NCBI GenBank assembly: GCA_002026015.1
Contig: MWOY01000115.1
Coordinates: forward strand, 1 to 64,000
Direction of reading: 5' to 3'
From: Prochlorococcus sp. HOT208_60m_808G21
GTDB lineage: Bacteria; Cyanobacteriota; Cyanobacteriia; PCC-6307; Cyanobiaceae
DNA: 64,000 bases
This document shows positions 34,784-44,325 of this stretch, in pieces. Numbering within the stretch: the first letter of the stretch is position 1; each line of letters opens with the position of its first letter. Below the pieces are notes generated by a model. The model had not been told where the DNA came from. It saw only the letters and a list, made by a program, of their open reading frames with translations, and did no database searches. The translations under genes and the position numbers were made by a program.

Positions 34784-36103
34784 TTAGAATTTGAATACAG
34801 TGGTTAAAACGGTACCGAAGATGTCATCACCGTCTGCGTAAACATCTGAGCCTCCGAAGATTGCAGGTCTAACTTCGATTGAATCATTAGGTCTGAAAGA
34901 ATAATAAGCTTCCCAAACAAATGGATCAACTTCAGCAGTTGTACATGTACCATTACACTCAGTTACTTTAAGTGGCTGAGTAAAAGCTAAACCAATTCTG
35001 TCGTCTGCCTGGAACATATCTTTCCAAGTTAAACCAACAAAGTAGCTATCAGATTCTTTACCTGTTCCAGATGCAACAGTGTCATCTGCAGATCTAATAT
35101 CATAACCAAAAGATATTTCAGGAGTAGCAGTACCTGTATCTTCTGGCATCCAATAACCTCTAAAAGCGTAGCCAGTAAAGTCACCAGATTTCATAGCTGC
35201 TGCCTGCTTGGTAGCGTTGTATGCATGACTTGACCAGTTTTGCTGATTAGAGTAAGTAACAGAACCGTGCCATCTATCAGTTGTGTAGGCCAGCTGAGTA
35301 TCCCATTTGTTTGTGTCAGACTTACCTAGCATTCCAGCAGCTTTATCAGCGTCTTTGGAAACTACGTTAGATGCAAAACCAAATCCACCATCAGTTTCGT
35401 ATTTAAATCCAGCACCAACATCTGTGCTAGCTCCAAAGTTAGCATTACCACCAAGTTTCATTGACTTCAAAGCACCTGGCTTGTAGATGGAAGGAGTTAT
35501 ATACATGTAGTAATTCTCAATCCTTGGACCTACAAAGGCTGTGATGTTTTCACCAATTGGGGTTGTATACCAAATTTTATCTACCTTTAAAGAATCATCA
35601 GTGTCTTTTGTTTCTATGTGGTAAGTGGATTTGTTATCCCAAATACTAGTATCGTTTTTGCCAGCCGCATCGGTTGGAGTTCCACCAACATCACCTGCTT
35701 TAAGACGTATGTAGAGGTTATCATCACCATTAAAGCTTGTATTCAAGTTCATTGAATAGATGTAACCAGTTTCAATAACTTCGGTATCGCCGATTTCATC
35801 ACCACCGTCTACACCACCAATCCACATGGCTGCTTTTCCATCCATGGTTGTAGTCCCTGAAAAAGCACCAGCTTCAAAATTATTTTGTTGAGCTTCTAGG
35901 CCATCAACACGACCTTTAAGTTTTGCAATGTCTTCACTAACTTCGTTAATGAATGTTTTACTGTCAATTCTTGAAGATTTTGTTTGACTACGCGCGTAGC
36001 TATTCATTTCTTCAATATTGACAATGTCGGAAGCTTGAGCAGCAATTGGAGCTATAAAGCTCACTGTTGCACCTGCTACCAACAATCGTTGGAAGAGTTT
36101 CAT
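34784..36103 (-). CDS. som: Som-type outer-membrane porin
   Basis: 439 residues with a signal peptide (cleavage near AAQA-SD). A short helical stretch with coiled-coil character follows (SRIDSKTFINEVSEDIAKLKG). The rest alternates in beta-strand pattern, ending in Phe (TVLTTVFKF), as porins do for Bam recognition. It resembles the abundant Prochlorococcus Som porins. The usual N-terminal SLH region seems reduced. It passes small solutes, probably including nutrients, across the outer membrane. Confidence 0.88.
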   Translation of the reverse strand: MKLFQRLLVAGATVSFIAPIAAQASDIVNIEEMNSYARSQTKSSRIDSKTFINEVSEDIAKLKGRVDGLEAQQNNFEAGAFSGTTTMDGKAAMWIGGVDGGDEIGDTEVIETGYIYSMNLNTSFNGDDNLYIRLKAGDVGGTPTDAAGKNDTSIWDNKSTYHIETKDTDDSLKVDKIWYTTPIGENITAFVGPRIENYYMYITPSIYKPGALKSMKLGGNANFGASTDVGAGFKYETDGGFGFASNVVSKDADKAAGMLGKSDTNKWDTQLAYTTDRWHGSVTYSNQQNWSSHAYNATKQAAAMKSGDFTGYAFRGYWMPEDTGTATPEISFGYDIRSADDTVASGTGKESDSYFVGLTWKDMFQADDRIGLAFTQPLKVTECNGTCTTAEVDPFVWEAYYSFRPNDSIEVRPAIFGGSDVYADGDDIFGTVLTTVFKF

Positions 36104-36117
36104 TTTACCTCACACTG

Positions 36118-36140
36118 GAAAAACCCATAAAAATGGGTAA
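36118..36140 (-). promoter_or_regulatory. hairpin in the som leader
   Basis: On the minus strand ACCCAT-TTTT-ATGGGT is followed by a T5 run, just 5' of the som ATG. A -10-like TACAGTATAGT lies immediately upstream (about 36140-36155). It may cap the som mRNA (stabilising) or end the glyQ transcript. Confidence 0.4.
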
Positions 36141-36218
36141 CTATACTGTATCGAGCGTAACAAAAAAGGGAAGGAATATAAGTTTCATTTTGATGTAACT
36201 TTTGATACGATCAATTTT

Positions 36219-37109
36219 TCAAGTGCATAAATTATCTAAATTAGTTTTTATCAATGGGAAGTTAAGGGATTCTCTTTCATCCGACCATGATGATGCAACT
36301 TCTCTTGCTAACTTTCTAATTTTTTCTATGTATTGCGCACGATCTGTCACCGAGATAACTCCCCTTGCATCAAGTAAATTAAAGGTATGACTACATTTCA
36401 GAACAAAATCAAGGGCCGGATAAGTTAATTTCTTTTCGATTAAATTATTTGCCTCCGCTTGGTAAATTTCAAATAATTTTCTAAGATTGTCAGCATTAGA
36501 TTCAGTAAAATTATAAGAGCATTGATTTTTTTCAAATTGAAGCCAAATATCACGATATTTCAAATCTTTGTTCCAATTTAAGTCCCAAATACTTTCCCTA
36601 TCCTGCAAAAACATTGCAATTCTCTCAAGCCCATAAGTGATTTCAATTGGGATTGGATTACAATCTACACCCCCGCATTGTTGAAAATAAGTAAATTGAG
36701 TGACTTCCATTCCATCCAGCCAAACTTCCCAACCCACACCCCAGGCTCCAAGTGTTGGAGACTCCCAGTTATCTTCCACAAATCTTATATCATGATTTCT
36801 TGGATTAACTCCAAGAGATTCTAGAGATGTCAAATATTTTTCCTGAATTCCTTCGGGGGAAGGTTTAATTATTACTTGATATTGAAAGTAATGTTGCGCT
36901 CTATTGGGATTATCGCCAAAACGTCCATCTGTAGGTCTTCTACATGGCTCCGCATATGCCACACTCCAAGGTTCTGGCCCAATAGCCCTTAAAAAAGTAT
37001 GCGGATTCATTGTCCCAGCACCTTTTTCTGTATCATATGGCTGCATAATCAAACAACCTTCTTCTGACCAAAAATTATTTAAATTTTGAATTATATCCTG
37101 AAAAAACAT
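36219..37109 (-). CDS. glyQ: glycyl-tRNA synthetase alpha subunit
   Basis: 296 residues. The family signature [27 protein letters not shown] is present near residues 21-47 and the class II motif 2 region [16 protein letters not shown] follows. It is the catalytic alpha chain of the alpha2beta2 enzyme. The beta subunit gene is not here. Confidence 0.97.
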   Translation of the reverse strand: MFFQDIIQNLNNFWSEEGCLIMQPYDTEKGAGTMNPHTFLRAIGPEPWSVAYAEPCRRPTDGRFGDNPNRAQHYFQYQVIIKPSPEGIQEKYLTSLESLGVNPRNHDIRFVEDNWESPTLGAWGVGWEVWLDGMEVTQFTYFQQCGGVDCNPIPIEITYGLERIAMFLQDRESIWDLNWNKDLKYRDIWLQFEKNQCSYNFTESNADNLRKLFEIYQAEANNLIEKKLTYPALDFVLKCSHTFNLLDARGVISVTDRAQYIEKIRKLAREVASSWSDERESLNFPLIKTNLDNLCT

Positions 37110-37264
37110 TTATTAAAATAGTGGAAAAATTAAGATCAATGCCACTAGACATAATAACAAAGCTTTAAAGTAAAGAATAATTTTAAATCCAAATTCTTAA
37201 AAATACCATCCGATAAAAAGCTTTTATTAAAATAGATCCTTGATAAAAATAAATGGGGAATTAA

Positions 37265-37651
37265 TTATGTAAAAAAATCTAATGGCAATGGTCCAAAAGT
37301 ATTAGATTCTTTAGCACCTTCGTCATACTGACATGTTATTAAAATTCCTTCCCCAAGACCATTTTCAGATCTGACAAAAACATTACTAGTTTTTTGATTA
37401 GCTTTTAAAAAAACACCTCCATCAGCATGAAGAGAACCTAGATTCCTAAATTTAATTGAGGAATATTTCTTAGAAATTGATTGCAATGCTTCAATAGCTT
37501 TATTATCACTAGGTGCCATTATGCCTATTGTTATCCAATCTGCATTAAAAATATTTACTTCTAGTTCCTCTATAAGTTTTTTTTCTTGACTATTACTTAA
37601 TTGAGGTGCAGTTCTAAGATTATTTAAATCAACTAATTTATTTATTTTCAT
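37265..37651 (-). CDS. DUF1824-like cyanobacterial protein (128 aa)
   Basis: 128 residues. It ends in TFGPLPLDFF and contains GGVFLKANQKTSNVFVR, features I associate with the cyanobacterial DUF1824 family. There is no signal peptide. It starts 20 bp from the MIF-like gene, suggesting one transcript. Function unknown. Confidence 0.72.
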   Translation of the reverse strand: MKINKLVDLNNLRTAPQLSNSQEKKLIEELEVNIFNADWITIGIMAPSDNKAIEALQSISKKYSSIKFRNLGSLHADGGVFLKANQKTSNVFVRSENGLGEGILITCQYDEGAKESNTFGPLPLDFFT

Positions 37652-37671
37652 TAGCTTTTAATCTAAAAATT

Positions 37672-38004
37672 TTAACCAAATGTTCTCCCATTCCAAGCCC
37701 ACAATGAAGCTGGAACATCCTCAAAAGAAATATAAATCCTATCTATTGGGATACCCATTTTCTCATATACAAAATCTGATATTGGCTTTGCCATTTCTGA
37801 AGGATTTAAAGAACCTATTGATTTGATTTCTAAAAAGCAAGAAGGGGTCTCGTCATCAAAATACATTTGGCAATTATCATCTATTTTCGCCATAACAAAA
37901 CTTCTTGATTTGTTGGTTAAAGATGAGATAAGAATTGAAATTTCTTCGAGTAACTTACCTTTATCATTTACTTTTGCTGAAGTCGAAAAATTAATATAAG
38001 GCAT
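37672..38004 (-). CDS. MIF-type tautomerase-like protein
   Basis: 110 residues with Pro2 (MPYINFSTS), the catalytic N-terminal base of this superfamily, and the typical end IYISFEDVPASLWAWNGRTFG. Length fits MIF-like proteins. The physiological substrate in cyanobacteria is unknown. Confidence 0.85.
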   Translation of the reverse strand: MPYINFSTSAKVNDKGKLLEEISILISSLTNKSRSFVMAKIDDNCQMYFDDETPSCFLEIKSIGSLNPSEMAKPISDFVYEKMGIPIDRIYISFEDVPASLWAWNGRTFG

Positions 38005-38006
38005 CT

Positions 38007-38180
38007 CTATGCAGCAAGATAATCTTTCTTAGAATCATTTTCTAGATAAACAGTTTTATTTTTTAAATTTCTTTTTGATGAAAGATATGTCATATCGTAT
38101 GAACTTATTCCGTTTTTATAAGGATTGAAAAGAGCATTTTTAGACCTATTTTTTTTGCTCCTCTTGAACTCAATCATCAT
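38007..38180 (-). CDS. small basic protein (57 aa)
   Basis: The ATG at 38180 (or 38177) gives 57 residues, strongly basic (FKRSKKNRSKN...KRNLKNKT). It ends KKDYLAA, next to the MIF-like start (2-bp gap). It may be translated with the MIF and DUF1824 genes. Composition suggests binding to nucleic acid, but that is inference. Confidence 0.5.
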   Translation of the reverse strand: MMIEFKRSKKNRSKNALFNPYKNGISSYDMTYLSSKRNLKNKTVYLENDSKKDYLAA

Positions 38181-38329
38181 TATTAAGTCATTAATTAATA
38201 ATTTAACTTTTTTTGAATAGATGTCTAGTTTTTTTGAGAATTTTTAATTTATTCAATGAAAAAAATTCCTAATACACAATTTGAATTTCTTTTTACTAGA
38301 TTTGAAATATTGATTCAAGATTAGTTGCT

Positions 38330-38968
38330 TTGGAAGTTTTAAATAATTATCAAAGGGAAAAACTCGATGAGAGTAATGATGAAGAATTTTATTCTGAGCC
38401 AAAATTTGTTTATCATCTAGATGCAAACTTTAGGAAAAATCTATCAGATCTATATGAAAGAGAAATTGATAATTATTCAACCGTTCTTGATTTAATGTCC
38501 AGTTGGGATAGTTATTTACCTAAAGGGAAAAAATATAAACAAGTAATTGGACATGGTTTAAACAAACAAGAACTTGAAAAAAACAAAATTTTTGATTCTT
38601 TTTGGATACAAAATTTTAATTTAAGTCAACAAATCCCTCTAGATGAAGAAAGCGTTGATTATTGCTTAATGGTTGCAGCATGGCAATATTTACAATATCC
38701 AGAGAATTTAACCAAAGAAATTGCAAGAATATTGAGTAGAAATGGCAAGATTATTATTGCTTTTTCAAACAGAGCATTTTGGCATAAAGCTCCTAAGATT
38801 TGGACTTCATCTTCTGAAGAAGAGAGGGTCAAATATGTAAGGAGGATATTAATCTCAAACGGATTTAATGAGCCAAAAATTATCAAAAAGTTTACTGAAC
38901 CAGCACTTAATATCTTTAATTTTTTCAATAAAGACCCATTTTATTGTTTAATCGCAACTAGAAAGTAA
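38330..38968 (+). CDS. SAM-dependent methyltransferase-like protein
   Basis: 212 residues from TTG 38330. The fold of class I methyltransferases is partly visible: DLMSSWDSYLP (motif I, glycine-poor and degenerate), VIGHGLN, and the motif IV-like SVDYCLMVAAWQYLQYP, then ILSRNGKIIIAFSNRAFWHKA. The weak SAM loop makes activity uncertain. Substrate unknown. Confidence 0.72.
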   Translation: MEVLNNYQREKLDESNDEEFYSEPKFVYHLDANFRKNLSDLYEREIDNYSTVLDLMSSWDSYLPKGKKYKQVIGHGLNKQELEKNKIFDSFWIQNFNLSQQIPLDEESVDYCLMVAAWQYLQYPENLTKEIARILSRNGKIIIAFSNRAFWHKAPKIWTSSSEEERVKYVRRILISNGFNEPKIIKKFTEPALNIFNFFNKDPFYCLIATRK

Positions 38969-39077
38969 ATTTTTAATTGCATTTCATTAAACAACAACTC
39001 TATTAAAAAGTTATCAACTATTTTTCATAGCCATACTTTTAAATTTTTACTAATATTGGGTAGTTAAAATTAATCAT

Positions 39078-39323
39078 ATGGGTTCTAAAAGAGAAAAATA
39101 TCCAGAAAAATGTCCTTGGGATCTTGGCCCTAATCAACATTTAGCAAAAGAAGAGAACTGGACTTTAAGATTAGGAGAAGCAAATGTATGCTTTAGCAAA
39201 AATAAATTAGATAATAATTATTTTCATGTAATTAGTAATGAAAATGAAGAGCAAATTCTAGCTTTTAGAGCAAGACTCTTATATCAAAAACTACTTGATA
39301 AAGGGTTTAGATTGGTTGAATAA
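39078..39323 (+). CDS. hypothetical protein (81 aa)
   Basis: 81 residues, soluble. It begins MGSKREKYPEKCPWDLGPNQ and contains ENEEQILAFRARLLYQKLLD. Two Cys are present. No motif is recognised. Stop lies 5 bp before the convergent DUF3386-like gene. Confidence 0.65.
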   Translation: MGSKREKYPEKCPWDLGPNQHLAKEENWTLRLGEANVCFSKNKLDNNYFHVISNENEEQILAFRARLLYQKLLDKGFRLVE

Positions 39324-39328
39324 AAAAC

Positions 39329-39982
39329 CTAATTTAATAAGCATAGATCCTCGAAGACAAACTTTTGTGTTTCTTCTTCTTGATTATAGTTAAAGTATTT
39401 TATTGTCCTCGAATTTAATATCCAATAATCATCTTTACCCATATTTAGAAATTCATCCTCATATTCCAATTTTTGAGAATTTGTCTCAAGTGTATCTGGA
39501 TCAATTTGTTGGCTACTATATTTTTTACTAAGGGAACCTGTCCCTGTATCTAAAAATTCTTCAACAAAAATTTCTATTATGGTTCCATGAATTTTTCTGT
39601 AGACCATATTAATATAGTTATTTTTAACTCTATATTTATCACCTTGATTCTTACCCGAAACACTCATTTCAATCCCGCTTTCAGAATTTTTAAGTAAATT
39701 AAAATTATTTTCTGAGTGCACTGATTCAAATTCTCTCCTTACCCTATGTATGCACACTTCAAATAACTGAGAGGCAATACTTTTAGCAACTTTTTCATCT
39801 TCTATGTTTTGAATATTAGGTTTAAAGTCTTTACCTAATACGAATTCACCTTTATGAATATTATTATTAGTCAAGAAAATACATTTACCTTGGTAACCAT
39901 GAAATTCATTCTTCCAAGTGTAACGATTTTCATAAGCCTTTTTAAAAATCTCCTTGCAATTAATTTCTTTTAGATTATCCAT
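39329..39982 (-). CDS. DUF3386-like cyanobacterial protein (217 aa)
   Basis: 217 residues. It begins with an AYENRYTW...FHGYQGKC pattern that I recall from the cyanobacterial DUF3386 family, and has a beta-rich core. No catalytic residues stand out. Function unknown. Confidence 0.7.
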   Translation of the reverse strand: MDNLKEINCKEIFKKAYENRYTWKNEFHGYQGKCIFLTNNNIHKGEFVLGKDFKPNIQNIEDEKVAKSIASQLFEVCIHRVRREFESVHSENNFNLLKNSESGIEMSVSGKNQGDKYRVKNNYINMVYRKIHGTIIEIFVEEFLDTGTGSLSKKYSSQQIDPDTLETNSQKLEYEDEFLNMGKDDYWILNSRTIKYFNYNQEEETQKFVFEDLCLLN

Positions 39983-40011
39983 TAATTTATTGACAATGTG
40001 AAATAATTCTA

Positions 40012-40041
40012 CAAAAAAAAACCTCCCTGTTAGAGGAGAGG
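40012..40041 (-). terminator. rho-independent terminator of pcb
   Basis: On the minus strand CCTC...GAGG pairing (with a small bulge) is followed by a T9-10 run, just past the pcb stop codon. Confidence 0.6.
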
Positions 40042-40058
40042 CTTTTTATTAGATTAAA

Positions 40059-41117
40059 TTAGTTTTGAGTAATTTTTGTATTTTCAATATTGTCAAAAGC
40101 TTGACCAATTTTCTTAAAGTCAAATCCCATTGCTCTTAGAGCGTGCCAAAGATGACCTTGTAAGAAAAAGAAACCCAAATAAAAATGAGTATTAGCAAGC
40201 CAAGCTCTTGAGCTATATGCTCCTGAGCCTAAATCTACTGTATCAGTAAAATAAGGGGCAAATTCAAATTGAAGCTTTAAGGGTTCTCCATATAGATCAA
40301 CTGGATATATGGTCGTATTTGAAGCACACCAAAAAGCAGCAACAAAAGCCATATATGAGACACCCACAACTGAGTATGACAAAATCGCCTCAGCACCAAG
40401 TAATCCTTTCCCTTTAAATTCTGTATATTCTCCAAATTGTTTAGTACAAATATGGAAAACACCTCCTATTATTTCTAGGAAAGCTAGGAAAGCATGTCCC
40501 CCCATAACGTCTTCCAGACTATCTATTTTTAAAAAATCAAATTGATGATTCCAGATAGCGGCAATATCTAAATTGTAAATAACTTGTCTTGTAGATCCTA
40601 TTGCTGGGTCGTAAATTCCATGAATACGAGCCCATTCAACGAACATAATTGCTCCAAGCCCAAGAAAGATTAGATGATGACCAAGAATAAAAGTTAATTT
40701 ATCTGGGTCATCCCATTCGAAATCAAATTTTTGTGGCTTACTATTTTCTGGGTAGTCTCCAAGATCACCTGCAAATTTGTTGGAATGTAATAATCCCCCA
40801 GCACCCAATACTGCTGAGAAAATTAGATGTAATGTGCAAATTACAACAATTCCATATGGTTCAGTAATAACACCATTTTCAACGCCACCAATTCCAATAC
40901 CCGCTAGGTGAGGCAAAACGATTGCTTTCTGAGCACCCATTGGAATACTGGCGTCGTAACGTGCCAATTCAAATAATCCAAAAGCTCCTGCCCAGAACAT
41001 CATTAGGCCAGCATGGGCAGCATGAGCAGCTATGAATTTACCTGAACGGCCAACAACACCAGAATTGCCTGCGTACCAGTCATAGGTGACATCAGATTTT
41101 CCGTAAGTTTGTAACAC
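40059..41117 (-). CDS. pcb: Pcb-type chlorophyll a/b-binding antenna protein
   Basis: 352 residues with six membrane helices of the CP43/IsiA family, lacking the large CP43 lumenal loop. His ligands occur in AAHAAHAGL, GHHLIFLGL and LQGHLWHALRAM. Start MLQTYGKSDVTYDWYAG. It binds divinyl chlorophyll in the thylakoid antenna. Its position just downstream of isiB suggests an iron-stress antenna, similar to isiA-isiB elsewhere, rather than the constitutive one; this is inference. Confidence 0.93.
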   Translation of the reverse strand: MLQTYGKSDVTYDWYAGNSGVVGRSGKFIAAHAAHAGLMMFWAGAFGLFELARYDASIPMGAQKAIVLPHLAGIGIGGVENGVITEPYGIVVICTLHLIFSAVLGAGGLLHSNKFAGDLGDYPENSKPQKFDFEWDDPDKLTFILGHHLIFLGLGAIMFVEWARIHGIYDPAIGSTRQVIYNLDIAAIWNHQFDFLKIDSLEDVMGGHAFLAFLEIIGGVFHICTKQFGEYTEFKGKGLLGAEAILSYSVVGVSYMAFVAAFWCASNTTIYPVDLYGEPLKLQFEFAPYFTDTVDLGSGAYSSRAWLANTHFYLGFFFLQGHLWHALRAMGFDFKKIGQAFDNIENTKITQN

Positions 41118-41260
41118 TTGATTTAAGTAAACAGCAAATTGAGCATATTGCTTATTGCTATTGTTTTTGCATGTTCTTTACAGATTTAATTACTTATGTA
41201 AAAAAAACATATTGTAGAAGAACAAATGTTACAAACTAGGGAAGTAATATCTGAGAAAGC

Positions 41261-41785
41261 TTATGCCAATGAAGGGATTTCACTCTTAAGCTGAGAAGCC
41301 CATGTTTCAAGACGCGAATCGGTCAAATCAGATTCACTATCCTCATCAAGAGGTAATCCACAAAAGCTTTCTCCTATTACGCTTTTAGACTCATCAAATG
41401 TATAGGTAGATTTATCTACGTAACCGACCATTTCAGCACCTGCTTTTGTGAAGTAGCTATGAAGTTCTTCCATTGCATCACAATAGTTTTCTGTATATGT
41501 AGAAGAATCTCCTAAACCAAAAATTGCGACTTTTTTTCCTGATAAACTTAGTTCACCAATATCCTCTAAGATTGAATCCCATGCAGTTCCAGATCTTTCT
41601 TCATCGGCACCAGTATTCCAAGTAGGTATCCCGCAGATAATTCCATCAAGACCTTCTAATTCTGAAAGATCATCCACATCAGATACATCTTTAGGTGCTT
41701 CTGCTGAAGAGATAAAGTTGTGAAGACGATCAGCTACGTCTTCAGTTTTTCCAGTTGTAGTTGCGTAATAAATTCCTACAGTCAT
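41261..41785 (-). CDS. isiB: flavodoxin
   Basis: 174 residues. The FMN-phosphate loop is YYATTTGKTEDVADRL. The second loop is CGIPTWNTGADEERSG and the third DSSTYTENYCDAM. It replaces ferredoxin as photosystem I electron acceptor when iron is scarce. The pcb gene follows 143 bp downstream on the same strand. Confidence 0.96.
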   Translation of the reverse strand: MTVGIYYATTTGKTEDVADRLHNFISSAEAPKDVSDVDDLSELEGLDGIICGIPTWNTGADEERSGTAWDSILEDIGELSLSGKKVAIFGLGDSSTYTENYCDAMEELHSYFTKAGAEMVGYVDKSTYTFDESKSVIGESFCGLPLDEDSESDLTDSRLETWASQLKSEIPSLA

Positions 41786-41925
41786 AACTTCAAAATGTTT
41801 ACATTAAAATAATAAAATCTAAAAACGTTAAATTAATTTCTTTAAAAACTTTTTCATGTAAAATTTTATACTAATCAAGGTAAGAAAAATTTTTTGAGAA
41901 TAATTTATAAAAAATTCAAACCATC

Positions 41926-42660
41926 GTGACTGACAAATTTAAAAATGATATAAAAAATCTTATTGAAGAATTCAACTTTAATGGGCATAAAAAATTCAAA
42001 TTAATTGTTTTGTTTGGTTTATTGGGAGATTTTGATAGCTTTGAATATGCAATAAATTTGAAAAGTTTTATAGATAAAAATCAAGCAAAAAACTTAGATA
42101 TTTTTGCAATTGCTATTGGGAGCGATATTGGGAAAGAAAAATTCTGTAAATTTACTGGCTTTAACAAAGAAAATTTAATAGTTGTTTCTGATAATCAAAT
42201 CCATAATAATCTTAAAGTCTCAAGAGGATTAGATATTGGTTTAGGAGGTTGGATCAATATGCTTTTGATGTTATCAGGGATAAATTCTTTAAAAACAATT
42301 AAAGAAGTTATTAGAGGCTATACCGGCGACCGAAAAGCAAAACAAATCTATTCAGAATTTGACAAAATTGACGTTTTAAAATTTTTAAATTTTTCAGGTA
42401 ATTCTTTTAAAAAGGTTTTCGGGGATGGTTATTTGAGACCATTTGAATTGGCAACATTTAGATTAAACAATATGAATGAAATAATTCAAAATTGGAGTGA
42501 TTATATTCTTAATGAAAAATACCTTCCTCAAAGAGGAGCTTCTTTTCTATTGAATCAACAAAATCAAATTATTTATAAATTTTTTTCAAAAGATGTTCTT
42601 GGATATTCATTAAATATGAAGGATCCCTTAGGATTTTTGAGTGATTTAATTAAAGAATAG
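41926..42660 (+). CDS. AhpC/TSA-like (PRXL2-type) protein
   Basis: 244 residues from GTG 41926. The thioredoxin-like start KLIVLFGLLGDFDSFEYA and the motifs FCKFTGFNKENLIVV, IRGYTGDRKAKQI and RPFELATFRLNNM fit the cyanobacterial peroxiredoxin-like family. The usual CxxC pair is absent; one Cys remains in KFCKFTGF. Redox role uncertain. Confidence 0.75.
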   Translation: MTDKFKNDIKNLIEEFNFNGHKKFKLIVLFGLLGDFDSFEYAINLKSFIDKNQAKNLDIFAIAIGSDIGKEKFCKFTGFNKENLIVVSDNQIHNNLKVSRGLDIGLGGWINMLLMLSGINSLKTIKEVIRGYTGDRKAKQIYSEFDKIDVLKFLNFSGNSFKKVFGDGYLRPFELATFRLNNMNEIIQNWSDYILNEKYLPQRGASFLLNQQNQIIYKFFSKDVLGYSLNMKDPLGFLSDLIKE

Positions 42661-42676
42661 TTTTTAAAATATTTTT

Positions 42677-42934
42677 ATGAATGTAGATATATTTGGATAT
42701 TTTGCAGCGATTTTAACAACAGCCGCATTTCTGCCTCAATTAATAAAAACTTTAAAAACAAAAAAGGCAGATGATGTTTCTTTGACAACATTAATAATGT
42801 TTATTATCGGTGTTTTGTCTTGGATTATTTACGGTTATAAAATTTCTTCTACGCCAATATTAATAGCAAATCTAATTACCCTGATCTTAAATTTTATGAT
42901 ATTAATCTCAAAAGTATATTTTTCAAAAAACTAA
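42677..42934 (+). CDS. SemiSWEET-type transporter
   Basis: 85 residues, three helices, with the PQ-loop TAAFLPQLIKTLKTKKADDVS. This half-size protein dimerises to move sugars or similar small molecules. It follows the PRXL2-like gene by 16 bp. Confidence 0.88.
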   Translation: MNVDIFGYFAAILTTAAFLPQLIKTLKTKKADDVSLTTLIMFIIGVLSWIIYGYKISSTPILIANLITLILNFMILISKVYFSKN

Positions 42935-43009
42935 AATGAATGATTTCTTTAAAGTAATAAACTCTAGATTCATTACATAAATCTTGATTAAAATAGAACA
43001 AAAAATTTA

Positions 43010-43240
43010 TTGATCTTGAAAACTTCAAAATGCTGGGTTTGGTTTAAAGGAAGCCTTAACAAGGGTGGATATTGGAAAGAAGGTTTTACGTGTACTTTTG
43101 ATGAGAACCCAGGAGTTTTAATAGAAAGTCCTGCTTACGTAACTTGTAGGGTTCCTACATGGAGAGTTTTAACTAAAGAACCAGAAAATTTATATAAATC
43201 TCCTCTAATTCCCGACAAAGCAATCTGGAAAATAATTTAA
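43010..43240 (+). CDS. small hypothetical protein (76 aa)
   Basis: 76 residues from TTG 43010, aromatic (KCWVWFKGSLNKGGYWKEGF) with two further Cys (FTCTFDEN, YVTCRVPTWR). No signal or membrane helix. Family unknown. Confidence 0.6.
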   Translation: MILKTSKCWVWFKGSLNKGGYWKEGFTCTFDENPGVLIESPAYVTCRVPTWRVLTKEPENLYKSPLIPDKAIWKII

Positions 43241-43310
43241 ATTCTCAATTTACAATAAAATACTTTTTGACTGTACTACGAAGAGTTAATATTGCTTTAA
43301 TAAATATTTA

Positions 43311-44240
43311 ATTAATACCATTTACTCTCTTTTTATAAATATTATCCCTTTTTTAATCTTTGGTTTCCTTCTGGGGAAAAAGAATCCAAAGATTTCAAAA
43401 TATATAGCAAGACCTCTAATAAAATTTGGCATACCATTAAGTGTAATGGGTCTCTTATTAAAGGAAGGTATAGATATAAACCTAATTAAAAGTGCATTTT
43501 TAGCATTCTCTGTAATTGGATTTTTAATAACTTTAATAAATAAAATCCCAATATTTAAGCAGAGGCTTCCAAATTACACATTGCAGCTAGCAGGGCTAAT
43601 AGGTAATACATCATTTCTTGGAATACCAATTGCACTAGCTCTTCTCCCTTCAACAACTATAAATTTCACTATTGGATTTGATCTAGGAACAACACTTTTC
43701 GCTTGGATATTTGGACCTTTTTTTCTTCAAGAAAAATCTAATAGCAATAACATTCCAAACATCAAAGGGCTATTAAATGCATTGATGAATAGCCCTGCTT
43801 CGCGAGGGATTACTGGTGTACTTCTTGCATATCTTTTTCAAATAGATGAAATTTTAGGTAATTATCTTTGGATTCCTGCAAGAATTGTTATTGCTTTGGC
43901 AATAATAATTGTGGGGACGAGACTTGGAATAATCACAAATCAGAATGAGAGGATTTTGGATCTAAATGAAGAAATTAAATTTTCAATTTTTTTAAAGTTA
44001 TTTATTCTTCCCTTTATTATTTTTTTAATATGCAAATTCTTGAATTTCAACTTTTATCAATCAGCAGCAGTAATTTTACAGGCAGCAACCCCAACGGCAA
44101 TATCCACAATATTAATGGCTGAGGCTTATGGTGTGAAACAAATAATAGCTTCAAAAATTCTTTTTACTACAACCTTAATTTCAATAATTACAATCCCTCT
44201 ATTAAAAATATTTATGAATTTATTTATTCAAACAACTTGA
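43311..44240 (+). CDS. AEC-family permease (auxin-efflux-like)
   Basis: About 309 residues if the frame is read from ATT 43311; the first ATG is at 43446. About ten hydrophobic segments. The upstream frame IPFLIFGFLLGKKNPK is the conserved first helix of the family, so the ATG form would lose it. There is no ATG, GTG or TTG in this frame between the preceding stop (43287) and 43446. Probably an organic-acid or malate-type permease; substrate unknown. Confidence 0.8.
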   Translation: MNTIYSLFINIIPFLIFGFLLGKKNPKISKYIARPLIKFGIPLSVMGLLLKEGIDINLIKSAFLAFSVIGFLITLINKIPIFKQRLPNYTLQLAGLIGNTSFLGIPIALALLPSTTINFTIGFDLGTTLFAWIFGPFFLQEKSNSNNIPNIKGLLNALMNSPASRGITGVLLAYLFQIDEILGNYLWIPARIVIALAIIIVGTRLGIITNQNERILDLNEEIKFSIFLKLFILPFIIFLICKFLNFNFYQSAAVILQAATPTAISTILMAEAYGVKQIIASKILFTTTLISIITIPLLKIFMNLFIQTT

Positions 44241-44325
44241 ATGAAAGTCTATTACTAACAGCATGAATAATGAATATTGTAAAGATTATATCCTGACAAC
44301 TAAATAATGTCTTAAGATTTAGTGT

